Below, piece after piece: positions 15,892 through 26,745 of a stretch of 64,000 nt of DNA; positions within the stretch are counted from its first letter, which is position 1, and the number at the start of each line of letters is the position of its first letter. The DNA lies in NCBI GenBank assembly GCA_030454085.1, contig JAKDJD010000009.1, positions 15,911 to 79,910 on the forward strand, read 5' to 3'. The position numbers and the translations under genes were made by a program. The notes under the pieces are model-generated. The model saw only the letters and a program-made list of their open reading frames with translations, did no database searches and was not told where the DNA came from. This stretch comes from Kocuria sp. (lineage in GTDB: Bacteria; Actinomycetota; Actinomycetes; Actinomycetales; Micrococcaceae).

Positions 15892-18800
15892 ATGGATACG
15901 ACCACTGCACCGGCGCCCTCGGCCCGGGCAACCGAGACCTCGACGCGCAGAACCGAGCTGACGCCCGCCCAGCGGGGCATCTGGTATGCCCAGCAACTGG
16001 ATACGGGCAACGCGACCTACCAGATCGGCCAGTACCTGGAGTTCGACGAACGGATCGATGCCCAGGTGTTCAGCATCGCCTGGACGAAGACTGTCCGGGA
16101 CATCGACGCACTCTCCTTGCGATTCGACGCGGACCGCGATGGGCCCTTCGCGACGATGGAGCGTCCCGACCCGTCGGACCACTTGGTGTCCACCGTGGAC
16201 CTCAGCGACCTGAGCCCTCGCAAAGCCCGCGACGTCGCAGACCAGCGGATGACCGAGGACCTCGCCACTCCCCGGGTTCCCGGTTCCGAAGATCTCAGCG
16301 CCGCCGTGTTGTTCCAGCTTCCACGTGGACGGAGCCTCTTCTACCAACGCATGCATCACATCATGGTGGACGGATACTCGGCCGTCATGGTCACCAGTTA
16401 CCTCTCACGGGTTTATTCGGCCTTGATCCAGCGGGTCCCTCCCGAGAGCCTCAGCAACCGGCTGGGTTCACGCATCGCTCAGGCGGCTGCCGCGATCCCC
16501 TCGCCGTTCCCCAGTCACGAGGACCTCCTGGCCGACCTTCACAGCTACCACCGTTCCTCCCAGCATACGGAGGACGAGGCGTTCTGGCGCCGTGAATTCC
16601 AGGACGACGCCGCGATCGAGGGGCTCGAGGGAACCCCGAACGGTCCGGCGAAAGAGGTCGTGCGGGTCCGGAGAGCGCTGACCGAACGTGAGGCGAAGCC
16701 GTTGCGCGAGCTCGGCCGCGATATCCCTCGCACCGTGATCGCGGTGGTCGGCATGTACCTGGGACGGATCACCGGCCAGGAAGAGATCTCCGTGGGCCTG
16801 CCTGTGACCGCCCGACGCGGCCGCATCGCCAAGTCCATCCCGTCGATGCTCTCCAACATCCTTCCCCTGCGGCTGAAGGTGTCTCCCGGCCAGAGCATCG
16901 AGGACACCGTGCTGCGTGCCGGAAAGACTGTGCGCAACGCCGTCCGCCATCAGCGCTTCCGGCTCGAGGAACTCCCACAGACTCCCAGCATGTCCGGCAC
17001 CTCCGTGAACTTCCTTCCCGTGAGCGAGGACCTGGAATTCGGCAGGGCCTCGGCGCGCGTCAATATCCTCGCCACGGGTCCGGTCCACGATCTCTCCGTG
17101 GTCCTCTCCGGACTGGGCAGCACCGATGCCGAACCGACTCTCCTCCTGGAGGGTGACGCCGCCCTGCACAGCGCGGAGACCCTGCAAGAGCACGCGGATC
17201 GGCTGCTCCGGTTCATTGCCTCCGCCCTGGAGACGCCGACCACCACCGTGGATCAGGTCCAACTCACCACGGAGCACGAAGGCGCCCGGCTGTTGGAGCA
17301 CGGAGCCGGGTCTCGCCGCACCATCGAGCCCCTCAGCATCGTGGAGTCCTTCGCCTCGATCGCCGCCGATCGCCCAAACGAGACGGCCGTCGTCGCCCCA
17401 GACGGGACGCTGAGCTTCGGGAAGCTCGAGGAAGACTCCACCCGGTTGGCCAACTATTTGCTGACGTGCGGAGCGGGTCCTGGCAATGCGATCGCCGTAC
17501 GCGTGGAGCGCAGCGCAAACCTTCCCGTGCTTGTGCTCGCCGTGCTCAAATCCGGCAGCGCCTATGTGCCCCTGGACCCGGAGTACCCCGTGGAGCGCGT
17601 GGCCGAGATGATCGAAGACTCCGACCCCGCGCTCATGCTGACCAGCCATTCGCAGGCGGCAAAGGACCGACAGGCGGGTACGCCGTGGAGCTTGCGGACG
17701 CTGGCAACGGATGCGGACACCGAACAGGGATGGCACCAATGTTCCCCCAACCCTCGAGGGTTTCCAGAGGCCTCCCAGCACGATCTCGCCTATGTGATCT
17801 TCACGTCCGGAAGCACCGGACGTCCCAAGGGGGTCGGCGTCGAGCGCATAGCGCTGCGCAATCTCTACCAGGAGCATCGGGCCGAACTCTTCGAGCCGAC
17901 CCGGGCCCGCCTCGGTCGGCGCGTGCGGGTCGCGCATACCGCCGGTCTCTCTTTCGACGCCGCCTGGGACCCTTTGCTGTGGCTCTTCGCCGGACACGAG
18001 CTGCATCTCGTGGACGATCAGGCCCGGCGGGATCCTCAGGCTCTCGCCGCGTTGCTCAAGGACCACGAGATCGATGTCATCGAGACCACCCCGTCCTTCG
18101 CGGAGGCCCTGCTGGACACGGACCTCCTGAACGCCACCACCGACGACTCTCCCCAACCTCACCCGTCGCTCATTGCCGTGGGCGGCGAAGACCTTCGCCA
18201 AGACCTCTGGGACCGGCTGGCTGACCTGTCCGGCGTCCGGGCCGTGAATCTCTATGGGCCGACGGAAACAACGGTGGACAGCATGGTCACCGACGTCGGC
18301 GCCGAGGATCAGCCGCACATCGGTTCCTCGGTGCGCAATAGCCGACACTATGTCCTGGACAGCGGCCTGCGTCCGGTCCCGGACGGTGCCGTGGGTGAGC
18401 TCTACCTGGCGGGTGTGAACGTGGCCCGGGGCTACGTGGGCCAGCCCGGCTCGAGTGCTTCACGGTTTGTCCCCGACCCCTTCGCCGACGACGGCTCGCG
18501 GATGTACCGGACCGGCGACGTCGTGCGTCGCCGCCGGGACTCGACGTTGCGGTTCATGGGGCGCGCCGACGACCAGGTCAAGATCCGCGGCTATCGGGTC
18601 GAGCTGAGCGAGGTGGAGACGGCGCTCAGCTCTCTTCACGACGTCGGCCGGGCGGCCGCGGTGGTCCACGGGGACGGGCCGACGACCCGAATCATCGGTT
18701 ACGTGTCCAAGACCGGGGACCGCTCGGAAACCGTCCTGGACGGGCACCAGCTGAAAGAGGAGCTCCGGCACCGGTTGCCTGAGTACATGGTTCCCGCCGG

Positions 18801-21800
18801 GGTGGTTGTGCTGGACGACTTTCCGCTCACGGTCAACGGCAAGCTCGACCGCAAGGCGCTGCCCGAGCCACGGACGCAGGATGCCGAGACGCAACGCCCG
18901 AGGACTGTCCTCGAACGCGACGTGGCCGCCGAGTTCGCCGACGTCCTGGGGCTCGACGCCGACGGGCTGGGCATTGACGAGGACTTCTTCGCAGCCGGCG
19001 GACACTCGCTCCTGGCGACTCGTTTGGCTGCGCAGCTGACCGACCGGTTGGAGATCGACGTCCGGGTACGCGACGTCTTCGACCGCCCCACGGTGGCCGC
19101 CATGGCTGCGCGACTCCAGCATGCAGATTCCGTGTCCGCCGTCGACACGCTGCGGCGACGGACGCGTCCGGACACGGTGCCGGTTTCCTTGGCCCAGCGC
19201 CGGCTGTGGTTCCTGGCCCAGCTCGAACCGGACTCGCCGGCCTACAACATCCCCGTGGTCCTGCACCTGACGGGCCGCCTTGACGCGACCGCGCTGGAAG
19301 AGGCGCTGGCCGATATCGCCTGGCGCCACGAACCGCTACGCACGATCTTCCCCGCTCGCGACGGTGAGCCGGAGCAGAAGGTCTTGAACGGAGAGGCCGG
19401 TCGGCCCCGATTCACCGCGGTGACTGTTCCTGCCGATCGCTTCGAGTACGTGGTGCGGCAGGAAGCCTCACGCCCCTTCGACATCACGCGGGAGACGCCG
19501 CTGCGCACCGTGCTGCTCAGTACATCACCCGAAGATCACACACTGGTGATGGTCATGCACCATATCGCCTCGGACGGTTGGTCGCTGGCGCCCTTGGCTC
19601 GCGATCTCTCGGCAGCCTATGCCGCCCGGGTTCGGGACGAAACGCCCCAGTTCGATGAGCTCGCCGTGACATACGTCGACTTCAGCCTGTGGCAGCGGGA
19701 GCATCTGGACGCGAACACGGACCGATCCGGCGAAGTGCATCGGCAGATCGCCTTCTGGCGGGACAGGTTAGAAGGAGCGCCGGCGGAAATCGGTCTGCCT
19801 CGGGACCGCCCGCGGGGCCTGGCCCCCGAGGGAATGGTCGAGAACGAGGAGCAGGGAACGGAAGAAGCCATCGCGAACGTCGGTCCGTCGATGGGCGGCG
19901 TAGAAAAACTCGAAAGCTCGCTCGACGCCGCCGCCCATGCCGCTCTGCGCGAGGTCGCGGCCGATCACAGGGCAAGCCTCTTCATGGTTTTGCACACCGC
20001 GCTGGCCGTGGCCCTGAAGCAGCACGGGGCAGGCGAGGACATCGTGATCGGCGCTCCCGTCGCCGGCCGCACCGATCCACGGTTGAACGAACTCGTCGGG
20101 TTCTTCGTCAACACGCTGGCGCTTCGTACTTCACTGGATCGGGACCCGGAGCTCGGCGAACTCCTCGACCGCGTCCGGGAATCGGATCTAGCTGCTTACG
20201 CGCATCAAGACCTGCCCTTTGACGCGGTCGTCGATGCGGTCAGTCCCCCACGCACACCGGATATGCACCCGGTATTCCAGGTCATGCTGACCCTGCAAAA
20301 CACCGAGCCCGCCGTCATATCCCTCGATGGGGTCGAGGTCACGGTGCCTCCCCAGGTGACGAGTGCCGGGGTGAAGACAGATCTGATGATGGACGTGGAC
20401 GTTCCCGCGGGCGAGGACGGACCGCTCGGTCTGTCCTTGGGCTTCGACCGGTCCCTGTTCGACAGGGGCACGGCGCAGAGCATTCTCGACGGCGTCGTCC
20501 GAGTACTCGAGGTGTGGCAGCACTCCTCGGCGCGCCGAGTCTCTGAGTTGTCCTCGGTGCATCCGAGAACGTCGGCCTGGCTCGAGGAACACAGTTCCGG
20601 CGCACCAGTGGAGGCCTCCGGCACGATCATCGACACGCTCGCCGCAACCGCACGCCGCTGGCCGGACTCACCGGCGCTGTCCGATCGGAACAGGGCACTG
20701 GACTTCGCCCAATTGTCGGCGTCCGTGGACGATGGCGCCGCGCACTTGGCCGCAGCGGGCGTGGAGCCCGGAGACCGCGTGATCATCGCTCTTCCGCGCA
20801 CGGTCCACGCGCTCATCGGCGTCCTGGCGAGCTTGCGCGCCGGCGCGGTCGCCGTGCCGGTCGATGTCTCCTATCCCCCGGCCCGTATCGCCCGGATCGT
20901 CTCGGGTTCGGAGCCCAAGGCCGCGATCGTGGACGCTGGGACCCTCTCCGAGGTTGTGCAGGATGCACTGGCGTCCACGCCGACACCCGTACGGTTCCTC
21001 GATCCAACGGACCTGGAGGGTCCGGCCGAGCACCCGGTCCCGGCGCACCCGGCACCGGGAGACACCGCCTACCTCGTGCACACGTCGGGGACAACGGGCG
21101 TGCCCAAGGCCGTCCAGGTGCCGCATCGTGCGCTGCAGAATGTCTATGTCCACCACCACGAACATCTGGTGGAACCCCATCAACGGGCCTGCGCCGAAGG
21201 TTTGCCTCGCATGCTTCATCTCAGCGGGCTCGGTTTCGACGCCGCCTGGGACCCGCTGCTGTGGCTCGTCGGTGGGACCACGCTGAAGATTCCCTCGGAA
21301 GAACAACGGGTCAATGCCGAAAGCGTTGCCGCCCTTCTGGTCGATGGCGATATTGCCGTCCTGGAGACCACTCCGTCGTATCTTCGCCAGCTGATCGCCG
21401 TCGGGTTGATCGACTCTCTCCGCGAGCGCAGCAGCAGACTGACCGTTGCCCTCGGCGGTGAGGCCGTGCCGGCGGCGCTGTGGCGAAAGATCGTCGACAC
21501 CCCGGAACTGACGGGGTGGAATCTGTACGGGCCCAGTGAATTCACCGTGGACTCCGTGCTGGGCCGGATGACCGGAACTGAACCTCATATCGGTCGGCCG
21601 ATTGGCAACGTCACCGCACGCGTCCTGGACCCGTATCTCTCAGTCGTGCCGCCCGGAGTCGAGGGGGAACTGTATCTCTCGGGTCTGTCCGAAGCGCACG
21701 GCTATCGCGGTCGCCCAGGGGAAACTTCCGTCCGGTTCGTACCTGATCCGTGGACGTCCGGGGGCAGGTTGTACCGCACCGGCGATATCGTTCGCCGTCG

Positions 21801-24800
21801 TGCGGACGGCACGCTCGATTTCCTTCGGCGTGACGACGACCAGGTCAAGATCCGTGGCTACCGCATCGAACTTGCTGAGGTGGAATCAGTGCTCGGTACC
21901 GTCGACGGCGTCGACTCTGTCATCGTTCGGGTGGTGGCCCCTGGAGGGGCTGAGACCGCCCAGCTCGCGGCTTGGTTGGTGACCGATCGTGAGCTCGAGG
22001 TGGTGCTGTCCGAGGCGGCTCGGCTCCTGCCCTCGTACATGCTCCCGACGCGTCTGACGCGCATTGACTCGGTCCCTCTGACGGCGCACGGCAAGGTTGA
22101 TGATTCCTCTCTGCCGGATCCGCAGGACCGGGCGAGCGACTCCGCCCCCAGAAACGAGCACGAGCGGAAGGTATGCGACCTCATGGGAGAGGTCTTGGGG
22201 ATCTCCGGGGTGGGTCCCGAGGACGACTTCTTCGCCCTGGGCGGGCATTCGTTGCTGGCTGTCTCGCTCGTGGGGCGGTTGCAACACGAGCTGGGCCTCG
22301 ACGTGCCGTTGCGCGCGGTCTTTGAGGGTGGGTCCCCTCGTCAGCTGCTCTCGCTGGCTTCCGCGCCCGGTCGCCCTCTCCGGGATGAGGATGCCGGAGA
22401 ACGCGGCGCCGACACCGCACCGGATGTCGTGCGGGAGGTGCTCGACCAGCCCTTGGCGGATTGGGCGAAGGAGCATCCGCGTGACTCCGTCGACCCCATG
22501 CCGCTGACTGCCGGCCAGCACCGCCTCTGGTTCCTGAACCGCCTCGATCCCGAGAGCGCCGAGTACAACGTGGTCCTGCATGTGCGGCTCGACGGTGAAC
22601 TCGACACCGGGGCGATGGCGGCCGCCGTGGACGATCTCGTCGCTCGGCACGAGGTGTTGCGCACGAGCTACCCTGCGGAGCTTTCTGGGGACAGCGGTGA
22701 GCCGATTCCGGTTCAGCGCGTCCACGACCCCGTGACGGGAGTGCTTGGAGAGACGCCCCTGGATCTTTCGTCCGGCTTCGATCTGACCCGCCAGACACCT
22801 TTGCGCGCCGCGCTGGTCCGTCTCGGCGAGAACAGCTGGCGGCTGGAATTGGTGATTCACCATATCGCCACGGACGGCGCGTCCCTCGGCCCTCTGGTCC
22901 GGGATCTCGGCGCAGCCTACGCCGCCCGACTCTGCGACGAGACCGCTCTCCTCCGCCCCCTGCGGGTCCAGTTCGGCGACGTCGCACGCCGGGAACGGCA
23001 CGCTGTGGCCCAGCGGGATGATGCCGGCCGCGCCGAGGACGCCGCCCTGGAGCGCTGGGCGGACCGCCTGGCCGGCATCCCAGAAGAGCTTCAGCTGCCT
23101 TTCTCGGGCAGGGGCGCGGAGTCGGCGCGCCAGCCCGCGGGACAGGTGTCCTTCGCACTTCCCGCCGGGTTGGCGGCCCACATCGCGGAGCTCTCCGCGG
23201 CCCGGTCCGCGAGTGGCTTCCACGTTTGGCTCGCGGCCCTGGCGGGGTATTTTCGCCGCATCGGGGCTGGGCCCGACATCGTGCTCGGCACTCCTTCGGC
23301 CGGACGGCGAGACCCGGATATGCAGGATCTCATCGGGTTCTTCGTGAACACGCTGCCGATCCGTCTGCCGTTGGACGGCGAGTCCACGAACTTCTACGAC
23401 GCCGTCGATATCGCCCGGGGCCAGACCCTGGACGCGCTCGAGGACGAGCACGTGCCGTTCGAACGTATTGTGGAGCGTCTTGAGCCGGAGCGGCGGCTGG
23501 GTCGGCATCCGATCTTTCAGACCATGCTCTCGGTCGAGGAACCCTCCGATGTGAAGCTGGATCTGCAAGGCGTGACGGCAACCGTCCTGGACCCTGGGAC
23601 CACGGGCGACGCGAAAATGGACCTGTCTTTCACCTTGCGTCCGGGCAGGGAGCCGGCGGAAGAAATCGGCGGCGTATTGGAGTACAACGCCGCGAAGTTC
23701 ACCGCGGCCTCCGCCCGCAGGCTGGTGGAAGGGTGGATCCAGTTCGTTGCGGAGGCCGTTCAGCAGCCGGAGAGGCCTGTTCTCGAAACTCCCCTGACGG
23801 GGCTGGCGTCTCCGCTGAGGTCCTGGCCGTACCGTGGATCGGTGCACGAGACTGCTACCGCCGGCCCCGGTGCGGAACAGCCGCAATCCTTGACGGAGGC
23901 GACGGACACTTCCGACGTTTTCGACGCGACACTGCGCCAGGTCCCCGACCATACGGCCCTGGTCGCACCGGACAGGACCCTCACCTTCTCCGCAGTGGAC
24001 GAACGCGTCCGTCAGCTGGCCTACGGACTCACCGCCGAGGGAGTTGAATCCGGCGACGTCGTCGCCCTGTGTCTGCCGCGGTCCGCCGACACGATGGCCG
24101 GGGTGTTGGCCGTGTGGCGAGCCGGCGGCGTCGCGCTTCCCATAGACATCTCCCTGCCGGAGACCCGGGTGGCCGACATGCTGGCCGTTTCGGGGGCACG
24201 CCTGGTCATTCACAGCGACGAAGAACCTCCCGCCGGCTTGAGTTCGTCCTCGTCCCTGGCCCGCGACGCCGCCGGCCTCGGAGGAATATCCGGGCAACGA
24301 GTGCTCGGCATCGCGGCGTTGATCGAGTCCGGGCGGCCGACCCGGGAAGCGGATATCGCGGCCGGACGGACGTCACGTGCCGTCCACAACCGCCCGGACC
24401 AGGCCGCTTACGTGATCTTCACTTCGGGGACCACGGGCAGGCCCAAGGCCGTCCAGGTCCCGCACCGTGCCCTGAACCATCTGCTGGTATCCCACCTCGG
24501 GACGATCATCCCGAACCCGCGGGAGCAGCGGGTGCGGCTGGCCCACACCACCGGGGTGGGCTTCGACGCCGCCATGGATCCCGTCCTCTGGCTGTTGGCG
24601 GGCCACGAGGTGCATCTGGTCGGCGACGAGACCCGACGCAATCCGGAGGCCCTCGCGACCCTTTTCGCCGAACGGGGCATCACCGCGTGGGAAAGCACGC
24701 CGAGCTACGTCAGCGCACTGACCGCGCATTCCCGACTGCCCGATCTGCTCGCATCACAGACGGTGGAGAACCCGTTTACCCTTCTGTTGGGCGGAGAACC

Positions 24801-26613
24801 GGTGGATCCCGGCCTGTGGACCTGGCTGCGTGGATTCAGCGGTGTCCGCGCGTGGAACCTCTATGGCCCCACGGAGGTGGGGGTCGATGCGCTCGTCGCC
24901 GATGTGTCAGCGGATCCTCGGCCCGATCTCGGTTCGCCGACCGCGTCCACGCGGGCGTATGTCTTGGACGATCGGCTCCGACCGGTGCCGGACGGGGCCA
25001 CGGGTGAACTGTGGCTGGCCGGTCCGCAGCTGGCCGACGGCTACGCCGGTCAGCCGTCCATGACCGCCTCGTCCTTCTCACCCGACCCGTTCTCCAAGGA
25101 CGGCAGCCGCATGTACCGTACCGGCGATCTGGTGCTCGTGGAGCGGCCCGATGACGGTGGCGACGAACCACCCAAGCCACCCCTCGATGAGCACGGAGCA
25201 CACCGCCGGCTCCGAGATCTCGCCCCACGCATCCGCACGCTCGGGCGAGCCGATTCGCAGGTCAAGATCCGGGGCTACCGGGTGGAACCGACCGAGGTCG
25301 AGGCTCTGCTGCGCGCCGAGGCCGACGTCGCCGAAGCCGTGGTCCGGGCCCGCGAGACACACCGTGGGACCGAATTGATCGCCTGGATCGTTCCGCAGGG
25401 ACGCCAGTGCGATGATTCGCAGGAGTTCTCCACAGAACTGCTCCACGAGCTCGGACGCCAGCTGCCCGGCTACATGGTCCCGGCCACGGTCCAGTGCCTG
25501 GCCGAAATCCCCTTGACGCCTCACGGAAAGGTCGACGACGCCGCTCTCCCCGAGCCGGAACGGTTGAGCCCTGCTCGAGCGGGCCGCGCTCCGAACACTC
25601 CCGCCGAACGTTCAGTGGCGCGGGCCTTCGAAACCGTCCTGGGAGTCACCGAGGTCTCGGCGACGGAGTCGTTCTTCGCCCTCGGCGGCCATTCGTTCCT
25701 CGCTCAGCCCACGATTGCGGCCGTCAACTCGGAGCTCGGTTCCGAGCTCCCGGTCCAGGCCATCTTTCAGGGGCCCACGGTGGAGGCTCTGGCGGCGCTG
25801 GCCGAATCGGGGCGGCATGAAGTCTCCAACAGCCTCCGACCGGTGCTTCCGCTGCGTTCCGAAGGGCACGGCACACCGATCTTCGCTGTTCACCCAGTGA
25901 GCGGCCTGTCCTGGGCATTCTCCGCGCTCCTGTCACATCTGGAGACGGAGCGACCGCTCTTGGGGCTTCAGATGCACGGCCTGGCCCCGGATGAACCCGA
26001 GATCACGGAACCGGCGTCGATGCAGGAGCTCGTCTCCCGGTACATCACCACGATTCAGGAAGAACAGCCTCAGGGGCCGTACCACCTGGTCGGATGGTCG
26101 CTCGGGGGCCGGCTGGCCCACAGGATCGCCGCCGAGTTGCAGCACCGCGGTCACCAGGTGTCGACTCTCGCGGTGATGGATGCCTATCCGGAAGGAGATT
26201 CCGCGGCCGACTTGGAGACCGACCAAGACCTCTGGCGAAGCCTCCTCACAAATATCGGAGCCGAGGTCCCGGAGGACGAGGTGCTCGACGTTCATCGCGT
26301 CGCGGAGCTCATGGAAGAGGCGGGAAGCTCTCTGGCGGCCGTTCCGGAGGCAGTCATGGACACGATCATCCGGAGGTTCCGCACCATTGCGGGTCTCCTG
26401 GACACTGCGCCCATCCCCGTTGTCGACGGAGACATGCGCGTCATGGAGGCGACGCACAACGTCCCTGCGGGGCGCCCCACCCCGGATTCGTGGTCGTCCT
26501 ATGTGAACGGGCACGTGACCGTGGACAAAATCCCGGCGGCACATGCGGACATGCTCACCCCCGAGTCGGCACGCCACGTGGCGGCCGCCCTTCAGCGGTG
26601 GGGAACCCTGTGA
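15892..26613 (+). CDS. Trimodular nonribosomal peptide synthetase (C-A-T-C-A-T-C-A-T-TE)
   Basis: A 3,573-residue peptide synthetase with three complete modules and a terminal thioesterase. C1 has HHIMVDG at about residue 155 and resembles the starter C domains of EntF/DhbF. A1 has its FTSGSTGRPKG near 636, and T1's GGHSLL Ser is near 1039. C2 has HHIASDG near 1223, A2 HTSGTTGVPK near 1728, and T2 GGHSLL near 2119. C3 has HHIATDG near 2323, A3 FTSGTTGRPK near 2843, and T3 GGHSFL near 3268. The TE has GWSLGG with Ser3403 and a likely catalytic His3551. No epimerase, methyltransferase or reductase domain is seen. All HHxxxDG and carrier Ser motifs are intact. The three A pockets are nearly the same. 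A3 carries a 25-residue insertion between RTGD and GRADS. ATG 15892 gives the normal C-domain N-terminus but has no good ribosome site. It heads the operon with mbtH, exporter and PPTase. Confidence 0.93.
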   Translation: MDTTTAPAPSARATETSTRRTELTPAQRGIWYAQQLDTGNATYQIGQYLEFDERIDAQVFSIAWTKTVRDIDALSLRFDADRDGPFATMERPDPSDHLVSTVDLSDLSPRKARDVADQRMTEDLATPRVPGSEDLSAAVLFQLPRGRSLFYQRMHHIMVDGYSAVMVTSYLSRVYSALIQRVPPESLSNRLGSRIAQAAAAIPSPFPSHEDLLADLHSYHRSSQHTEDEAFWRREFQDDAAIEGLEGTPNGPAKEVVRVRRALTEREAKPLRELGRDIPRTVIAVVGMYLGRITGQEEISVGLPVTARRGRIAKSIPSMLSNILPLRLKVSPGQSIEDTVLRAGKTVRNAVRHQRFRLEELPQTPSMSGTSVNFLPVSEDLEFGRASARVNILATGPVHDLSVVLSGLGSTDAEPTLLLEGDAALHSAETLQEHADRLLRFIASALETPTTTVDQVQLTTEHEGARLLEHGAGSRRTIEPLSIVESFASIAADRPNETAVVAPDGTLSFGKLEEDSTRLANYLLTCGAGPGNAIAVRVERSANLPVLVLAVLKSGSAYVPLDPEYPVERVAEMIEDSDPALMLTSHSQAAKDRQAGTPWSLRTLATDADTEQGWHQCSPNPRGFPEASQHDLAYVIFTSGSTGRPKGVGVERIALRNLYQEHRAELFEPTRARLGRRVRVAHTAGLSFDAAWDPLLWLFAGHELHLVDDQARRDPQALAALLKDHEIDVIETTPSFAEALLDTDLLNATTDDSPQPHPSLIAVGGEDLRQDLWDRLADLSGVRAVNLYGPTETTVDSMVTDVGAEDQPHIGSSVRNSRHYVLDSGLRPVPDGAVGELYLAGVNVARGYVGQPGSSASRFVPDPFADDGSRMYRTGDVVRRRRDSTLRFMGRADDQVKIRGYRVELSEVETALSSLHDVGRAAAVVHGDGPTTRIIGYVSKTGDRSETVLDGHQLKEELRHRLPEYMVPAGVVVLDDFPLTVNGKLDRKALPEPRTQDAETQRPRTVLERDVAAEFADVLGLDADGLGIDEDFFAAGGHSLLATRLAAQLTDRLEIDVRVRDVFDRPTVAAMAARLQHADSVSAVDTLRRRTRPDTVPVSLAQRRLWFLAQLEPDSPAYNIPVVLHLTGRLDATALEEALADIAWRHEPLRTIFPARDGEPEQKVLNGEAGRPRFTAVTVPADRFEYVVRQEASRPFDITRETPLRTVLLSTSPEDHTLVMVMHHIASDGWSLAPLARDLSAAYAARVRDETPQFDELAVTYVDFSLWQREHLDANTDRSGEVHRQIAFWRDRLEGAPAEIGLPRDRPRGLAPEGMVENEEQGTEEAIANVGPSMGGVEKLESSLDAAAHAALREVAADHRASLFMVLHTALAVALKQHGAGEDIVIGAPVAGRTDPRLNELVGFFVNTLALRTSLDRDPELGELLDRVRESDLAAYAHQDLPFDAVVDAVSPPRTPDMHPVFQVMLTLQNTEPAVISLDGVEVTVPPQVTSAGVKTDLMMDVDVPAGEDGPLGLSLGFDRSLFDRGTAQSILDGVVRVLEVWQHSSARRVSELSSVHPRTSAWLEEHSSGAPVEASGTIIDTLAATARRWPDSPALSDRNRALDFAQLSASVDDGAAHLAAAGVEPGDRVIIALPRTVHALIGVLASLRAGAVAVPVDVSYPPARIARIVSGSEPKAAIVDAGTLSEVVQDALASTPTPVRFLDPTDLEGPAEHPVPAHPAPGDTAYLVHTSGTTGVPKAVQVPHRALQNVYVHHHEHLVEPHQRACAEGLPRMLHLSGLGFDAAWDPLLWLVGGTTLKIPSEEQRVNAESVAALLVDGDIAVLETTPSYLRQLIAVGLIDSLRERSSRLTVALGGEAVPAALWRKIVDTPELTGWNLYGPSEFTVDSVLGRMTGTEPHIGRPIGNVTARVLDPYLSVVPPGVEGELYLSGLSEAHGYRGRPGETSVRFVPDPWTSGGRLYRTGDIVRRRADGTLDFLRRDDDQVKIRGYRIELAEVESVLGTVDGVDSVIVRVVAPGGAETAQLAAWLVTDRELEVVLSEAARLLPSYMLPTRLTRIDSVPLTAHGKVDDSSLPDPQDRASDSAPRNEHERKVCDLMGEVLGISGVGPEDDFFALGGHSLLAVSLVGRLQHELGLDVPLRAVFEGGSPRQLLSLASAPGRPLRDEDAGERGADTAPDVVREVLDQPLADWAKEHPRDSVDPMPLTAGQHRLWFLNRLDPESAEYNVVLHVRLDGELDTGAMAAAVDDLVARHEVLRTSYPAELSGDSGEPIPVQRVHDPVTGVLGETPLDLSSGFDLTRQTPLRAALVRLGENSWRLELVIHHIATDGASLGPLVRDLGAAYAARLCDETALLRPLRVQFGDVARRERHAVAQRDDAGRAEDAALERWADRLAGIPEELQLPFSGRGAESARQPAGQVSFALPAGLAAHIAELSAARSASGFHVWLAALAGYFRRIGAGPDIVLGTPSAGRRDPDMQDLIGFFVNTLPIRLPLDGESTNFYDAVDIARGQTLDALEDEHVPFERIVERLEPERRLGRHPIFQTMLSVEEPSDVKLDLQGVTATVLDPGTTGDAKMDLSFTLRPGREPAEEIGGVLEYNAAKFTAASARRLVEGWIQFVAEAVQQPERPVLETPLTGLASPLRSWPYRGSVHETATAGPGAEQPQSLTEATDTSDVFDATLRQVPDHTALVAPDRTLTFSAVDERVRQLAYGLTAEGVESGDVVALCLPRSADTMAGVLAVWRAGGVALPIDISLPETRVADMLAVSGARLVIHSDEEPPAGLSSSSSLARDAAGLGGISGQRVLGIAALIESGRPTREADIAAGRTSRAVHNRPDQAAYVIFTSGTTGRPKAVQVPHRALNHLLVSHLGTIIPNPREQRVRLAHTTGVGFDAAMDPVLWLLAGHEVHLVGDETRRNPEALATLFAERGITAWESTPSYVSALTAHSRLPDLLASQTVENPFTLLLGGEPVDPGLWTWLRGFSGVRAWNLYGPTEVGVDALVADVSADPRPDLGSPTASTRAYVLDDRLRPVPDGATGELWLAGPQLADGYAGQPSMTASSFSPDPFSKDGSRMYRTGDLVLVERPDDGGDEPPKPPLDEHGAHRRLRDLAPRIRTLGRADSQVKIRGYRVEPTEVEALLRAEADVAEAVVRARETHRGTELIAWIVPQGRQCDDSQEFSTELLHELGRQLPGYMVPATVQCLAEIPLTPHGKVDDAALPEPERLSPARAGRAPNTPAERSVARAFETVLGVTEVSATESFFALGGHSFLAQPTIAAVNSELGSELPVQAIFQGPTVEALAALAESGRHEVSNSLRPVLPLRSEGHGTPIFAVHPVSGLSWAFSALLSHLETERPLLGLQMHGLAPDEPEITEPASMQELVSRYITTIQEEQPQGPYHLVGWSLGGRLAHRIAAELQHRGHQVSTLAVMDAYPEGDSAADLETDQDLWRSLLTNIGAEVPEDEVLDVHRVAELMEEAGSSLAAVPEAVMDTIIRRFRTIAGLLDTAPIPVVDGDMRVMEATHNVPAGRPTPDSWSSYVNGHVTVDKIPAAHADMLTPESARHVAAALQRWGTL

Positions 26614-26745
26614 GCCCCGGGCGGGGTCCGAGGGTGCGCATCAGAAGGCGTCACGGCAATCCGATTGCGCAACCGCTCCGAACTGACTATGTACCTGCCT
26701 GACCTGATCGGGACCCAAGAACAACCAGCTATCCCAAGGAGTCCG

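Noticed and set aside
16468..18348. Long reverse-strand frame (626 codons) inside the NRPS
   Set aside because: It lies antisense to A1/C1, has no family pattern or ribosome site, and is what high third-position GC produces opposite a real gene.
21886..24297. Reverse-strand frame of 803 codons inside the NRPS
   Set aside because: It is antisense to well-conserved C3/A3 coding sequence; its composition is low in hydrophobic core residues and it has no recognisable domain.
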